NCBI RefSeq assembly: GCF_003340555.1
Contig: NZ_QPLJ01000012.1
Coordinates: 62,001-126,000 of the forward strand
Length of the DNA: 64,000 nt
Source: Jannaschia formosa
GTDB taxonomy: Bacteria; Pseudomonadota; Alphaproteobacteria; Rhodobacterales; Rhodobacteraceae
Reading direction: 5' to 3'
Part shown: in pieces, positions 16,983 through 25,394 of the stretch
How the letters are laid out: each line of letters starts with the position of its first letter
Numbering within the stretch: position 1 is the first letter of the stretch
Notes under the pieces: model-generated
Seen by the model: the letters and a program-made list of their open reading frames with translations, nothing else
What the model was told of the DNA's origin: nothing
Database searches by the model: none
Translations under genes and position numbers: made by a program

Positions 16983-19900
16983 ATGCCCGACAGCGCCGCC
17001 CCCGAGACCGAAGCCGACACCGCCCGCCGCCCCCTTCCCGCCGGGCACATCCGCGCGGGCGGCGCGCCCGAGGGGTTCGACGCCCGCCTCGTCCTGCGCG
17101 AGCTGGAGCGGGGCCATCCCGTCGTCCATGTCGCCCGCGACGACAAGCGGGCCGAGGCGATGGCCGCCGCGCTACGCTTCCACGCGCCGGGCACGACCGT
17201 CCTGCGCCTGCCCGCCTGGGACTGCCTGCCCTATGACCGGGTGTCCCCCGCCGCCGAGATTTCGGCCACCCGCATGGCCACGCTCACGGCGCTGGCACAT
17301 GGGCTGTCGGGGAAGTTCGTCCTGCTGACGACGCTGGCCGCGGCGACGCAGCGGGTGCCGTCGCGCAGGACGCTGAAGGGCGCCGGCTTCGCCGCCCATG
17401 TCGACCAGCGCATCGATGAGGCCGCCCTGCGTGACTTCCTCGTGCGCATGGGGTTCACCCAGACGCCCACGGTGATGGAGCCCGGCGACTGGTCGCCCCG
17501 CGGCGGCATCATCGACATCTGGCCGCCGGGCCAGCCCGCGCCGGTGCGGCTCGACCTCTTCGGCGACACGCTCGACGGGCTGCGCCGCTTCGACCCCGTC
17601 ACCCAGCGCACGACCGAGCAGCTGAAGGCGATCGAGCTCGCCCCCGTCTCCGAGGTCATCCTCGACGGGCCGGCCATCACCCGCTTCCGCCAGACCTACC
17701 GGATCGAGTTCGGCGCGGCGGGGACGGACGACCCGCTCTATGAGGCAGTCACGGCGGGGCGGAAGGCGCAGGGCATCGAGCACTGGCTCAGCTTCTTCCA
17801 CGAGACGCTGGAGACGCTGCCCGAGGTCCTGCCCGACGCCTCCTGGGTGCTGGACGACGCCACCCCCGCCCACCATGCGGAGCGGTGGGCCCAGATCATC
17901 GACATGTACGACAACCGGCGCGAGGCGATGACCGCCAAGGGCCGCGTCGATTCGGTCTACAAGCCCGCCCCGCCCTCCGGGTTGTACCTCTCGCCCGACG
18001 CCTTCGAGGCGGCGCTTGCGGGCAGGCGGGCGCTGCACCTGTCGCCCTTCGCCGCCGCCCCCGGCCCCGGCGTGATCGACGCGGGCGGGCGGGTCGGGCG
18101 CAGCTTCGCGGCCGAGCGGCAACTGGAGGGGGTGAACCTGTTCGAGGTGCTGGCCGGGCACATCGCCGAGAAGCGCAAGGAGGGGGCGGTCGTCATCGCC
18201 TCCTATTCCGGCGGCGCGCGGGAGCGTCTGCAGGGCCTGCTGGAAGACCAGGGCGTGGCGGGCGCGCGGCCCATCCGCTCTGCGAAGGACGTGGAGAAGG
18301 GCGAGGTCGGCCTTGCCGTCTGGCCGCTGGAACGGGGCTTCGAGGGCCCGGCGGGCAAGACCCGGCTGACGGTCATTTCGGAACAGGACGTGCTGGGCGA
18401 GCGCCTGATCCGCGGCAAGAAGAAGAAGCGCCGGGCCGAGAACTTCCTCAGCGAGGCGCAGTCGCTGTCGGTCGGCGACCTCGTCGTCCATGTCGACCAC
18501 GGCGTCGGCCGGTTCACGGGCTTCGAGACGGTCACGGCGGCCGGCGCCCCGCACGAATGCCTGGCGCTGGAATACGCAGGCGGCGACCGGCTGTTCCTGC
18601 CGGTCGAGAATATCGAGCTGCTCAGCCGCTACGGCTCCGAGGAGGGGCTGCTCGACCGGCTGGGCGGCGGCGCCTGGCAGGCGCGCAAGGCCAAACTGAA
18701 GGAGCGTATCCGCCAGATCGCCGAGCGGCTGATGCGCATCGCCGCCGAGCGCGCCCTGCGCAAGGGCAACATCCTGGAGGCGCCCCGCGACATGTGGGAG
18801 AGCTTCGCCGCCCGCTTCCCCTACGAGGAGACGGACGACCAGATGCAGGCCATCGAGGACGTCGCCACGGACCTCGCCAGCGGCACGCCGATGGACCGGC
18901 TGATCGTGGGGGACGTGGGCTTCGGCAAGACCGAGGTCGCCATGCGCGCGGCCTTCATCGCCGCCACGAGCGGAAAGCAGGTCGCCGTCATCGCGCCGAC
19001 CACGCTGCTGGCCCGCCAGCACGCCAAGTCGTTCCAGGACCGGTTCCGGGGCCTGCCGCTCGCGGTGCGCCAGCTCAGCCGCTTCGTGCCGGCGAAGGTC
19101 GCCACCGAGACCCGGCGCGGCATCGCCGAAGGCACCGTCGACATCGCCATCGGCACCCATGCCCTGCTGGCCAAGCAGGTGAAGTTCCGCGACCTCGGCC
19201 TGCTGATCATCGACGAAGAGCAGCATTTCGGCGTCACCCACAAGGAGCGCCTGAAGGAGATGCGGTCGGACGTCCACGTCCTGACGCTGTCGGCCACGCC
19301 GATCCCCCGCACGCTGCAGATGTCGCTGACCGGCGTGCGCGACCTGTCGATCATCGGGACGCCCCCGGTCGACCGCCTCGCCATCCGCACCTATGTCTCG
19401 GAATTCGACGCCGTGACCGTCCGCGAGGCGCTGCTGCGGGAGCATTACCGCGGCGGCCAGTCCTTCTTCGTCGTCCCCCGCATCTCGGACCTGCCCGAGA
19501 TGGAGGCCTTCCTGCGCGAGCAGCTGCCCGAGCTGACCTATGTGATCGCCCACGGCCAGCTCGCTGCGGGCGATCTCGACGAGCGGATGAACGCCTTCTA
19601 CGACGGGCGCTACGACGTGCTGCTGTCGACCACGATCATCGAAAGCGGGATCGACATCCCCACCGCCAACACGATGGTCATCTGGCGCGCCGACATGTTC
19701 GGGTTGAGCCAGCTCTACCAGATCCGGGGGCGGGTCGGACGCTCCAAGACGCGGGCCTATGCTTACCTCACGACCAAGCCCAAGTCGAAGCTGACCCCGC
19801 AGGCGGAGCGGCGGCTGAAGGCGCTGGGGTCGCTCGACGCGCTCGGGGCGGGTTTCAACATCGCCTCGCAAGACCTGGACCTGCGCGGCGGCGGCAACAT

Positions 19901-20489
19901 CGTCGGCGAGGAGCAGTCGGGCCATATCAAGGAGGTCGGGTTCGAACTCTACCAGTCGATGCTGGAAGAGACGATCCAGAAGCTGAAGGCGGGCGACGCG
20001 GGGCTGGCCGATGCGCTGTCGGACGACTGGTCGCCGCAGATCGCGCTGGGCGTGCCGGTGCTCATCCCCGAGGACTACGTCGTCGACCTGGATGTCCGTC
20101 TCGGCCTTTACCGCCGCCTGTCGGGGCTGGAGAAGAAGGTCGAGCTGGAGGGCTTCGCCGCCGAGCTGATCGACCGCTTCGGCCCGCTTCCGCGCGAGGT
20201 GAACGTGCTGATGCGCGTCGTGCGCATCAAGGCGATGTGCAAGGCCGCCGGGATCGAGAAGCTGAATGTCGGCGACAAGGGCGCCACGGTGGAGTTCCAC
20301 GGCAACCGCTTCGCCCGCCCCGAGGGGCTGGTCGAGTTCATCCAGGACCGCAAGGGCGGCGCGAAGATCAAGGGCGACAAGCTGGTCGTGCTGGAGGAGT
20401 TCCCGACCGAGGCCGACCGCATCAAGGGCGGCTTCGCCATCGCCCGCGATCTGGCAGTAAAGGCGGGAACGGTGAAGGCCCGGGACTGA
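16983..20489 (+). CDS. mfd: Transcription-repair coupling factor
   Basis: 1168 residues, normal Mfd length. The N-terminal UvrB-homology region begins with VLRELERGHPVVHVARDDKRAEAM and LRLPAWDCLPYDR. The RNA polymerase interaction domain carries GDLVVHVDHGVGRFTGFE (about 497-514). The RecG-like translocase has Walker A GDVGFGKTEVAM (about 643), DEEQHFGVTHKERLK (about 743) and LSATPIPRTLQMS (about 768). Motif VI lies in YQIRGRVGRSKTRAYAY, and the C-terminal domain ends in TVKARD. Mfd removes RNA polymerase stalled at lesions and recruits UvrA(B)2. It is transcribed alone or with the next small gene 68 bp downstream. Confidence 0.96.
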   Translation: MPDSAAPETEADTARRPLPAGHIRAGGAPEGFDARLVLRELERGHPVVHVARDDKRAEAMAAALRFHAPGTTVLRLPAWDCLPYDRVSPAAEISATRMATLTALAHGLSGKFVLLTTLAAATQRVPSRRTLKGAGFAAHVDQRIDEAALRDFLVRMGFTQTPTVMEPGDWSPRGGIIDIWPPGQPAPVRLDLFGDTLDGLRRFDPVTQRTTEQLKAIELAPVSEVILDGPAITRFRQTYRIEFGAAGTDDPLYEAVTAGRKAQGIEHWLSFFHETLETLPEVLPDASWVLDDATPAHHAERWAQIIDMYDNRREAMTAKGRVDSVYKPAPPSGLYLSPDAFEAALAGRRALHLSPFAAAPGPGVIDAGGRVGRSFAAERQLEGVNLFEVLAGHIAEKRKEGAVVIASYSGGARERLQGLLEDQGVAGARPIRSAKDVEKGEVGLAVWPLERGFEGPAGKTRLTVISEQDVLGERLIRGKKKKRRAENFLSEAQSLSVGDLVVHVDHGVGRFTGFETVTAAGAPHECLALEYAGGDRLFLPVENIELLSRYGSEEGLLDRLGGGAWQARKAKLKERIRQIAERLMRIAAERALRKGNILEAPRDMWESFAARFPYEETDDQMQAIEDVATDLASGTPMDRLIVGDVGFGKTEVAMRAAFIAATSGKQVAVIAPTTLLARQHAKSFQDRFRGLPLAVRQLSRFVPAKVATETRRGIAEGTVDIAIGTHALLAKQVKFRDLGLLIIDEEQHFGVTHKERLKEMRSDVHVLTLSATPIPRTLQMSLTGVRDLSIIGTPPVDRLAIRTYVSEFDAVTVREALLREHYRGGQSFFVVPRISDLPEMEAFLREQLPELTYVIAHGQLAAGDLDERMNAFYDGRYDVLLSTTIIESGIDIPTANTMVIWRADMFGLSQLYQIRGRVGRSKTRAYAYLTTKPKSKLTPQAERRLKALGSLDALGAGFNIASQDLDLRGGGNIVGEEQSGHIKEVGFELYQSMLEETIQKLKAGDAGLADALSDDWSPQIALGVPVLIPEDYVVDLDVRLGLYRRLSGLEKKVELEGFAAELIDRFGPLPREVNVLMRVVRIKAMCKAAGIEKLNVGDKGATVEFHGNRFARPEGLVEFIQDRKGGAKIKGDKLVVLEEFPTEADRIKGGFAIARDLAVKAGTVKARD

Positions 20490-20557
20490 GAACGGCGCGA
20501 GACGCAACCGCAGGGCGGCCCCGCGCGTTCGGCCACGACACATCCGAGGAGAGCCCC

Positions 20558-20938
20558 ATGCCCCACGCCGTCCGCCAGATCAGCACCACCTCCCCGACCG
20601 TCTACGCCTTCGAGATCGACGGGAAGGTCTCCGCCGCCGAGATGAAGGCCATGGGCGAGACCATGAACGAGGCCTTCGACCGGCACCAGGAGGTCAACAT
20701 GCTGCTGATCTTCCGCCGCTTCGAGGGCAGCGAGATGGGCGCCTCGATGAACTGGGACGCGATGACCTCGCAGGTCCGCTCCGTCGCCAAGGTCGGCCGC
20801 TACGTCACCGTCGGCGCCCCCGACAGCGCCAAGGCGATGATCGAGGCGATGGGCAAGATCATCCCGGTCGAGGCTAAGACCTTCGACATGCACGAGCTGG
20901 ACCTCGCCTGGAGCTATGTCGGCGCCCGCCCGGCCTGA
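20558..20938 (+). CDS. SpoIIAA-like (STAS-fold) small protein
   Basis: 126 residues from the ATG at 20558, with a purine-rich GAGGAGAG just upstream. The sequence alternates strand and helix (VYAFEIDGKVSAAEMKAMGETMNEAF, NMLLIFRRFEG, KVGRYVTVGAPDSAKAMIEAMGKIIPVEAKTFD) and matches the SpoIIAA-like family (PF11964 type). No phosphorylatable serine motif of true anti-anti-sigma factors stands out. The function of these stand-alone proteins is not settled; a membrane-associated or lipid-binding role has been suggested for the fold. It lies downstream of mfd on the same strand. Confidence 0.78.
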   Translation: MPHAVRQISTTSPTVYAFEIDGKVSAAEMKAMGETMNEAFDRHQEVNMLLIFRRFEGSEMGASMNWDAMTSQVRSVAKVGRYVTVGAPDSAKAMIEAMGKIIPVEAKTFDMHELDLAWSYVGARPA

Positions 20939-20966
20939 GGCCGGCGGCGCGGGGGCCCTGCCGCCG

Positions 20967-21013
20967 TCGCCCTGCGGGCGACTCCCCCGGCATATTTTCG
21001 GAGCATCGAAAGC
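20967..21013. other. Hairpin plus conserved-looking intergenic motif after the SpoIIAA-like gene
   Basis: A perfect 6-bp stem (tcgccc/gggcga, 20967-20981) is followed by a CCCCCGGCATATTTTCGG string and an A-rich tail. This layout resembles 3'-end elements commonly seen after Rhodobacteraceae genes (recognition from memory, not a database search). It may act as a terminator or RNA-stability element. Confidence 0.4.
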
Positions 21014-21086
21014 AGGGCGCGCCCGGATGAGGGCGGGGCGCGGATTGTGAGGTGAAGCCTGATGCCGGTGCGCTATGCTGTCCCGC

Positions 21087-21092
21087 AGGAGG
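21087..21092 (+). promoter_or_regulatory. Consensus ribosome binding site AGGAGG
   Basis: A perfect AGGAGG lies 7 nt before the ATG at 21100. It decides the start of the MBL-fold gene against the in-frame ATG at 21052, which has no such site and would spoil the signal peptide. Confidence 0.8.
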
Positions 21093-21099
21093 GACCGCC

Positions 21100-21927
21100 A
21101 TGCTACGACTGCTCGCCTGCCTGATGCTCCTGCCCGCCGCGGCGCTGGCGCAGGACCGGGATCGCCGCCCCAGCCATTGCATCGCCATCGCCGAGGCGCC
21201 GGGGCTGGAATATGTCCGGAAGGCCAGCTACCGCGCGCCGCTGCCGGACGAGTACACCGTGCGGCTGAGCTATATCGACCATGCCATGTTCATGCTGGAG
21301 ACGGCGGGCGGCCTGCGCGCCGTGACCGACTATGTCGGCTTCATCGGCGCGGCCGACCTGCCCGACGTGGTGACGATGAATCGCGCCCATATCTCCCACT
21401 GGGACCCGACGCCCGATCCCGGCATTGCCCATGTCCTGCCCGGCTGGTCCGAGATCGTCGGCGAGCCGGTGGACCACCATCTGGACCTCGGCGAGATGCT
21501 GGTGCGGTCCGTCTCGACCGATATCCGGTCGCGCTTCGGCGGCGGGGTCGAAGAGAACGGAAACGCGATCTTCGTCTTCGAGGTCGGCGGGCTCTGCATC
21601 GGGCATCTGGGCCACCTGCATCACGAGCCCTCGGCCGAGCAGTATGCCGCGCTCGGGCGTCTGGACGTCGTCATGGCGCCCGTGGACGGAGGGCTGACGC
21701 TGGACATCGACACCATGATCCGGGTCCTGACCCGGCTGCGTTCGTCCATCGTGATCCCGATGCACTGGTTCGGGGAGAGCGCGCTGCAGCGCTTCCTCGC
21801 CGGGATGGAGGGCGATTTCCTTATCGAGCGCCGCGACGACAACCATCTCGAGGTCTCGCTGCGGACCCTGCCCTCGCGGCCGACCATCGTCGTGCTGCGT
21901 CCCGCCTACCTGACGGAGCCCGAATGA
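21100..21927 (+). CDS. Secreted MBL-fold metal-dependent hydrolase-like protein
   Basis: 275 residues. A signal peptide (MLRLLACLMLLPAAALAQ, cleavage about residue 18) is followed by an UlaG/L-ascorbate-lactonase-like beta-lactamase fold: VRLSYIDHAMFMLETAGG, a HISHWD motif, GGLCIGHLGHLHH, and VIPMHWFG. The canonical HxHxDH is not intact (HISHWD instead), so metal binding or catalysis may be altered. The stop overlaps the ATG of the FAD oxidoreductase gene (ATGA), so the two are coupled. The substrate is unknown, and whether a periplasmic enzyme works with the cytoplasmic partner is open. Confidence 0.75.
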   Translation: MLRLLACLMLLPAAALAQDRDRRPSHCIAIAEAPGLEYVRKASYRAPLPDEYTVRLSYIDHAMFMLETAGGLRAVTDYVGFIGAADLPDVVTMNRAHISHWDPTPDPGIAHVLPGWSEIVGEPVDHHLDLGEMLVRSVSTDIRSRFGGGVEENGNAIFVFEVGGLCIGHLGHLHHEPSAEQYAALGRLDVVMAPVDGGLTLDIDTMIRVLTRLRSSIVIPMHWFGESALQRFLAGMEGDFLIERRDDNHLEVSLRTLPSRPTIVVLRPAYLTEPE

Positions 21928-23336
21928 CCTACGCCCCGGCGAATGCCGCCTTCGCCGACGCGCTGCGCGCCGACCTCTCCGCCTCGGCCTTCCGCGAGCT
22001 GGAGCCGCGCTTCCTGGAGGAGCCGCGGGGCCGCTGGGCCGGGACCGGCGGCCTGCTGCTCGCGCCCTCCTCCACCGAAGAGGTCGCGGCCATCGTCCGG
22101 GCCTGCGGGGCGCGGGGCGTGCCGATCGTGCCCTATGGCGGGGGCACCGGGCTGGTCGGCGGGCAGGTCTCGGGCGACCTCGAGTCCCCGGTGATCCTGT
22201 CGCTGGAGCGGATGACCGCCATCCGCTCCGTCGATCCGGTCGAGAACGCCATGGTCCTCGAGGCGGGCGTGATCCTGCAGCGCGCGCAGGAGGTCGCGGC
22301 CGAGGCCGACCGGCTGTTCCCGCTGACCATCGCCTCGCAGGGCTCGGCCCGGATCGGAGGCATCCTTGCGACCAATGCGGGCGGCGTGAACGTGCTGCGC
22401 TACGGCAATGCGCGCGACCTCTGCCTCGGGCTGGAGGCGGTGCTGCCGGACGGGTCGGTGCTGCGCGGGCTGTCGCCGCTGCGCAAGAACAACACCGGCT
22501 ACGACATGCGCCACCTGCTGATCGGGGCCGAGGGGACGCTGGGGATCATTACGGCGGCGACGCTGAAGCTGCTGCCGCGGCCCGCGAAGACCGGGGCCGC
22601 GATGATGGTCGTCCGCGATCCGGCCGCCGCACTGGAGCTGCTGAACCTCGCGCGCGACCGGATCGGCGAGGGCGTGTCCGCCTTCGAGTTGATCGACGGG
22701 ATGGGGCTCGACTTCCTGGCAGAGACGATGCCCGACATCCGCCTGCCGCTCGGGCGGCCGGACTGGTCGGTGCTGATCGACCTCGGACTCGGCGGCTCCG
22801 GCGATCCGGAGGCGGCGCTGACCGGCCTGTTCGAGGCGGCTGCCGAGGCGGATCTGGTCAGCGACGGGGTGATCGCGCAGTCCGAGGCGCAGCGTGACGA
22901 TTTCTGGGCGGTGCGCGAATCCATCCCGCAGGCGAACCGCAACATCGGCGCGGTCAGCAGCCACGACATCTCGGTCCCGCTGGCCGCGATCCCGCGCTTC
23001 ATCGCCGAGGGGTCCGAGGTCGTGGCGAAGGTCGGCGACTTCCGCATCAACTGCTTCGGCCATGTCGGCGACGGCAACCTGCATTACAACGTCTTCCCGA
23101 TGCCGGGCCGCAGCCGCGCCGATCACGAGCACCAGCGCAACGAGATCAAGCGCGCCGTGCACGATCTGGTCGAGGCGCATGGCGGCTCGGTTAGCGCCGA
23201 GCACGGCGTCGGGCGGCTGAAGGTCGGCGACCTGGAACGCTATGTCGACCCGACCAAGCTGGCCGCGATGCGCGCGATCAAGGCGGCGCTGGACCCGAAG
23301 GGGATCATGAACCCCGGAGCGGTGCTGCGGCCATAG
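21924..23336 (+). CDS. FAD-linked oxidoreductase (D-lactate / D-2-hydroxyacid dehydrogenase family)
   Basis: 470 residues. The PCMH-type FAD-binding domain (about 38-215) has IVPYGGGTGLVGGQV, GSARIGGILATNAGGVNVLRYGNARD and LKKNNTGYD-type sequence (LRKNNTGYDMRHLLIGAEGTLGIIT). The C-terminal FAD-oxidase cap has CFGHVGDGNLHYNVF and SAEHGVGRLK (metal/substrate His residues) and ends with DPKGIMNPG. The family includes GlcD, D-lactate dehydrogenase, and D-2-hydroxyglutarate dehydrogenase; the last is the best guess by overall layout, but the substrate is not proven. It is coupled by a 4-bp overlap to the MBL-fold gene and followed by a strong hairpin. Confidence 0.87.
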   Translation: MTYAPANAAFADALRADLSASAFRELEPRFLEEPRGRWAGTGGLLLAPSSTEEVAAIVRACGARGVPIVPYGGGTGLVGGQVSGDLESPVILSLERMTAIRSVDPVENAMVLEAGVILQRAQEVAAEADRLFPLTIASQGSARIGGILATNAGGVNVLRYGNARDLCLGLEAVLPDGSVLRGLSPLRKNNTGYDMRHLLIGAEGTLGIITAATLKLLPRPAKTGAAMMVVRDPAAALELLNLARDRIGEGVSAFELIDGMGLDFLAETMPDIRLPLGRPDWSVLIDLGLGGSGDPEAALTGLFEAAAEADLVSDGVIAQSEAQRDDFWAVRESIPQANRNIGAVSSHDISVPLAAIPRFIAEGSEVVAKVGDFRINCFGHVGDGNLHYNVFPMPGRSRADHEHQRNEIKRAVHDLVEAHGGSVSAEHGVGRLKVGDLERYVDPTKLAAMRAIKAALDPKGIMNPGAVLRP

Positions 23337-23362
23337 GCGCGCCGCCGGGCCAAAAGGAAACG

Positions 23363-23390
23363 CGCCCCGTCTTCGGGGGGAGACGGGGCG
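23363..23390 (+). terminator. Hairpin terminator-like structure after the FAD oxidoreductase
   Basis: A perfect 10-bp stem (cgccccgtct/agacggggcg) with an 8-nt G-rich loop lies 26 bp after the stop, preceded by an A-rich run. No long T-run follows, so termination efficiency is uncertain. Confidence 0.6.
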
Positions 23391-23488
23391 CTGGGGGAAT
23401 GAGTGGCTGTCTGCCGAAGCCACCAGCCTTGGGTAGCCTGCAGAGTCTTACCAATTCGCTAACGAGCGGAAAGAATCCTCAGGCGGGT

Positions 23489-23514
23489 TGCCGGGCCGCA
23501 GGGAGGGCCCGGCA
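23489..23514 (-). terminator. Hairpin downstream of fbpA
   Basis: A perfect 9-bp stem (tgccgggcc/ggcccggca) lies 7 bp past the fbpA stop. A T-rich stretch comes further on in the fbpA direction. It is a weak intrinsic terminator or a 3' stabiliser. Confidence 0.5.
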
Positions 23515-23520
23515 CGGCGC

Positions 23521-24543
23521 TCACTCCCAGCCGACCTCGGCGAAGATGCGGTTCGCGGTCTCGAGGTTCTCGGCCACCGACGAAAGTTTCACGTCGTCCG
23601 CGGTGAAGTCGCCCAGCTGCTGGACCGCCGCAGTCGTCTCGACGCTCTCGACGACCGGGTATTCGTTGTTGCCGGCGGCGAAGTACTGCTGCGCGCTGTC
23701 CGAGGCGAGATATTCCAGGAAGGCCACTGCGTTCTCGCGGTTCGGCGCGTTCGCGGCCACGCCGCCTCCCGAGAGGTTCACATGCGCGCCGGTCGAGTCC
23801 TGGTTCGGGAACACCCAGCCGACCTGGTCGGTGTTTCCGGTCAGACCATCCACATCGCTGGCGAGCGCGCGGGCGAAGTAATACGTGTTCGACACGGCGA
23901 TGCTGCACTCGCCCGAGACCAGTCCGAGAAGCTGGTCGGTGTCGCCGCCCTGCGGATCCCGTGCCATGTTCTCGACGATGCCCTGCGCCCACTCGCGCGC
24001 GGCCTCTTCGCCCTCGTTCTCGATGATCGAGGCCAGAAGCGTCTGGTTGTAGGTGTTGGTCGAGGACCGGATGCAGATCATGCCCTCGTACTCGTCGTTC
24101 GCGAGGTCGGCATAGGTCTGCGGCGGGTTCTCGACCGCCTCCTTGTCAAAGAAGATGATGCGGCTGCGGAGCGAGAAGCCGAACCACTGGTTCTCGTCGT
24201 CCTGGTACTGCGCGGGAATGCGCTCTTCGAGGATCTCGGAGTCGACGCTTTGCAGAAGGCCCGCCTCGTCGGCGCGATGCAGGCGCGAGGTGTCGACGGT
24301 CAGAAGCACGTCCGCCGGGGAATTGGCGCCCTCGGCTTCCATCCGGGCGATCAGCTCGTCGGCATTGCCCTCGATGCGGTTGATGGTCACGCCGGTCATT
24401 TCCTCGAAATCGGAATAGAGCCGCTCGTCGGTGTCGTAATGGCGCGAGGAATAGAGGTTCAGCTCGCCGGACAGCTGCTGGTCCTGCGCGAAGACGGGCA
24501 GCGCGACGGTCGCGGCGAGGAAGGCGAGAAGGGATCGGGTCAT
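23521..24543 (-). CDS. fbpA: Fe(3+) ABC transporter periplasmic binding protein
   Basis: 340 residues from the ATG at 24543, giving a clean signal peptide (MTRSLLAFLAATVALPVFAQ). The ATG at 24600 would place 19 polar residues before it. The mature start GELNLYSSRHYDTDERLYSDFEEMTGV is the FbpA/FutA signature. Further blocks are ADVLLTVDTSRLHRADEAGLL, GFSLRSRIIFFDK and SNTYYFARAL, the last containing the adjacent iron-ligand tyrosine pair of this family. It delivers ferric iron to an FbpBC-type permease, which is not encoded next to it here. A palindrome and a promoter lie upstream. Confidence 0.92.
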   Translation of the reverse strand: MTRSLLAFLAATVALPVFAQDQQLSGELNLYSSRHYDTDERLYSDFEEMTGVTINRIEGNADELIARMEAEGANSPADVLLTVDTSRLHRADEAGLLQSVDSEILEERIPAQYQDDENQWFGFSLRSRIIFFDKEAVENPPQTYADLANDEYEGMICIRSSTNTYNQTLLASIIENEGEEAAREWAQGIVENMARDPQGGDTDQLLGLVSGECSIAVSNTYYFARALASDVDGLTGNTDQVGWVFPNQDSTGAHVNLSGGGVAANAPNRENAVAFLEYLASDSAQQYFAAGNNEYPVVESVETTAAVQQLGDFTADDVKLSSVAENLETANRIFAEVGWE

Positions 24544-24564
24544 CAGGAACTCCCAGAAGATTTT

Positions 24565-24581
24565 CCGACTATTATTGTCGG
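24565..24581. promoter_or_regulatory. Palindromic operator candidate upstream of fbpA
   Basis: CCGAC-N7-GTCGG, with an AT-only spacer, lies 22 bp upstream of the fbpA start and just downstream of the predicted transcription start. The extended half-site GTCGGAAA occurs again in opposite orientation at 24632-24639. An iron-responsive repressor is inferred from the gene; which regulator cannot be said. Confidence 0.5.
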
Positions 24582-24595
24582 GTAGTGGTGCGCCC

Positions 24596-24623
24596 TTCAT
24601 ACCGAGGGGAAAGACAAAGGCAA
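24596..24623 (-). promoter_or_regulatory. Candidate sigma-70 promoter of fbpA
   Basis: On the minus strand, TTGCCT (24623-24618) and TATGAA (24601-24596) are separated by 16 bp in a locally AT-rich stretch. This is the best promoter match upstream of fbpA. Confidence 0.45.
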
Positions 24624-24721
24624 CCGTTTTTGTCGGAAATGCGCGACTGCCCGCGCGGCAGGGTCCCGCCGCGTCGGTGGTGGTCTTTAGGTGGCGGGCC
24701 TTACGGCCCGGGAAGTGGGAG

Positions 24722-25258
24722 TCAGGCGCCTTCGAATTCGCAGAGCGCGTGGATCGGCATGCCCATCGCCTCCAGCGCGGCGCGGCCGCCGAGCTCCGGC
24801 AGGTCGATGACGAAGGCGCAGCCGATCACCTCGCAGCCCAGCCGTTCCAGCAGGGCGATGCCCGCCCTGGCGGTGCCGCCGGTGGCCAGAAGGTCGTCGA
24901 CCAGCAGCACCTTCGAGCCGGCGGGCAGCGCGTCCCGGTGCACCTCCACCGTGGCCTGCCCGTATTCCAGCGCATAGTCCTGTGCGAAGGTCGGGCCAGG
25001 CAGCTTGCCCTTCTTGCGGATCGGGACGAAGCCCTTGCCGAGCTGATGCGCCATCGCGCCACCGAGGATGAAGCCCCGCGCCTCCAGCCCCGCAATGGCG
25101 TCGATCTGGCCGCCCGCGAAGGGGTCGAGCAGCTGGTCCACGCAGAGCCGCATGCCGCGCGCATCCGCGAAAAGCGTGGTCACGTCGCGGAACATGATCC
25201 CCGCATGGGGGAAATCCGGGATCGTGCGGATGTAGTCGCGGACGGTCTTGTTCTGCAT
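24722..25258 (-). CDS. apt: Adenine phosphoribosyltransferase
   Basis: 178 residues from the ATG at 25258, with GAGGGGAC ahead of it. It makes AMP from adenine and PRPP. Visible motifs are [39 protein letters not shown] and the PRPP loop [14 protein letters not shown] (about 120-133). It is the last gene of a same-strand group mtnP-DUF2927-apt. MtnP releases adenine from methylthioadenosine and Apt recycles it, so mtnP and apt are functionally linked despite a 136-bp gap to the middle gene. Confidence 0.95.
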   Translation of the reverse strand: MQNKTVRDYIRTIPDFPHAGIMFRDVTTLFADARGMRLCVDQLLDPFAGGQIDAIAGLEARGFILGGAMAHQLGKGFVPIRKKGKLPGPTFAQDYALEYGQATVEVHRDALPAGSKVLLVDDLLATGGTARAGIALLERLGCEVIGCAFVIDLPELGGRAALEAMGMPIHALCEFEGA

Positions 25259-25394
25259 CGCACGGGGTCCCCTCGTTACAGCCGGGTCAGCGCGCCCGCC
25301 CGGACAGGCAAAGCGCATCGCGCCGGGGCGCGCAAGCGCCGGGCGAGGGGATGAAACGAGCGATCGAGGCGAACAGACCGACGTGCCGTTTGCG

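Noticed and set aside
17172-20543. Very long open reading frame (over 1100 codons) antisense to mfd; similar long ones lie opposite pqiB, polA, paaJ-paaA and paaZ
   Set aside because: In DNA this GC-rich, frames opposite a real gene stay open by codon bias. The translations are Arg/Gly/Asp/His-rich without domain motifs, while the sense products are textbook families.
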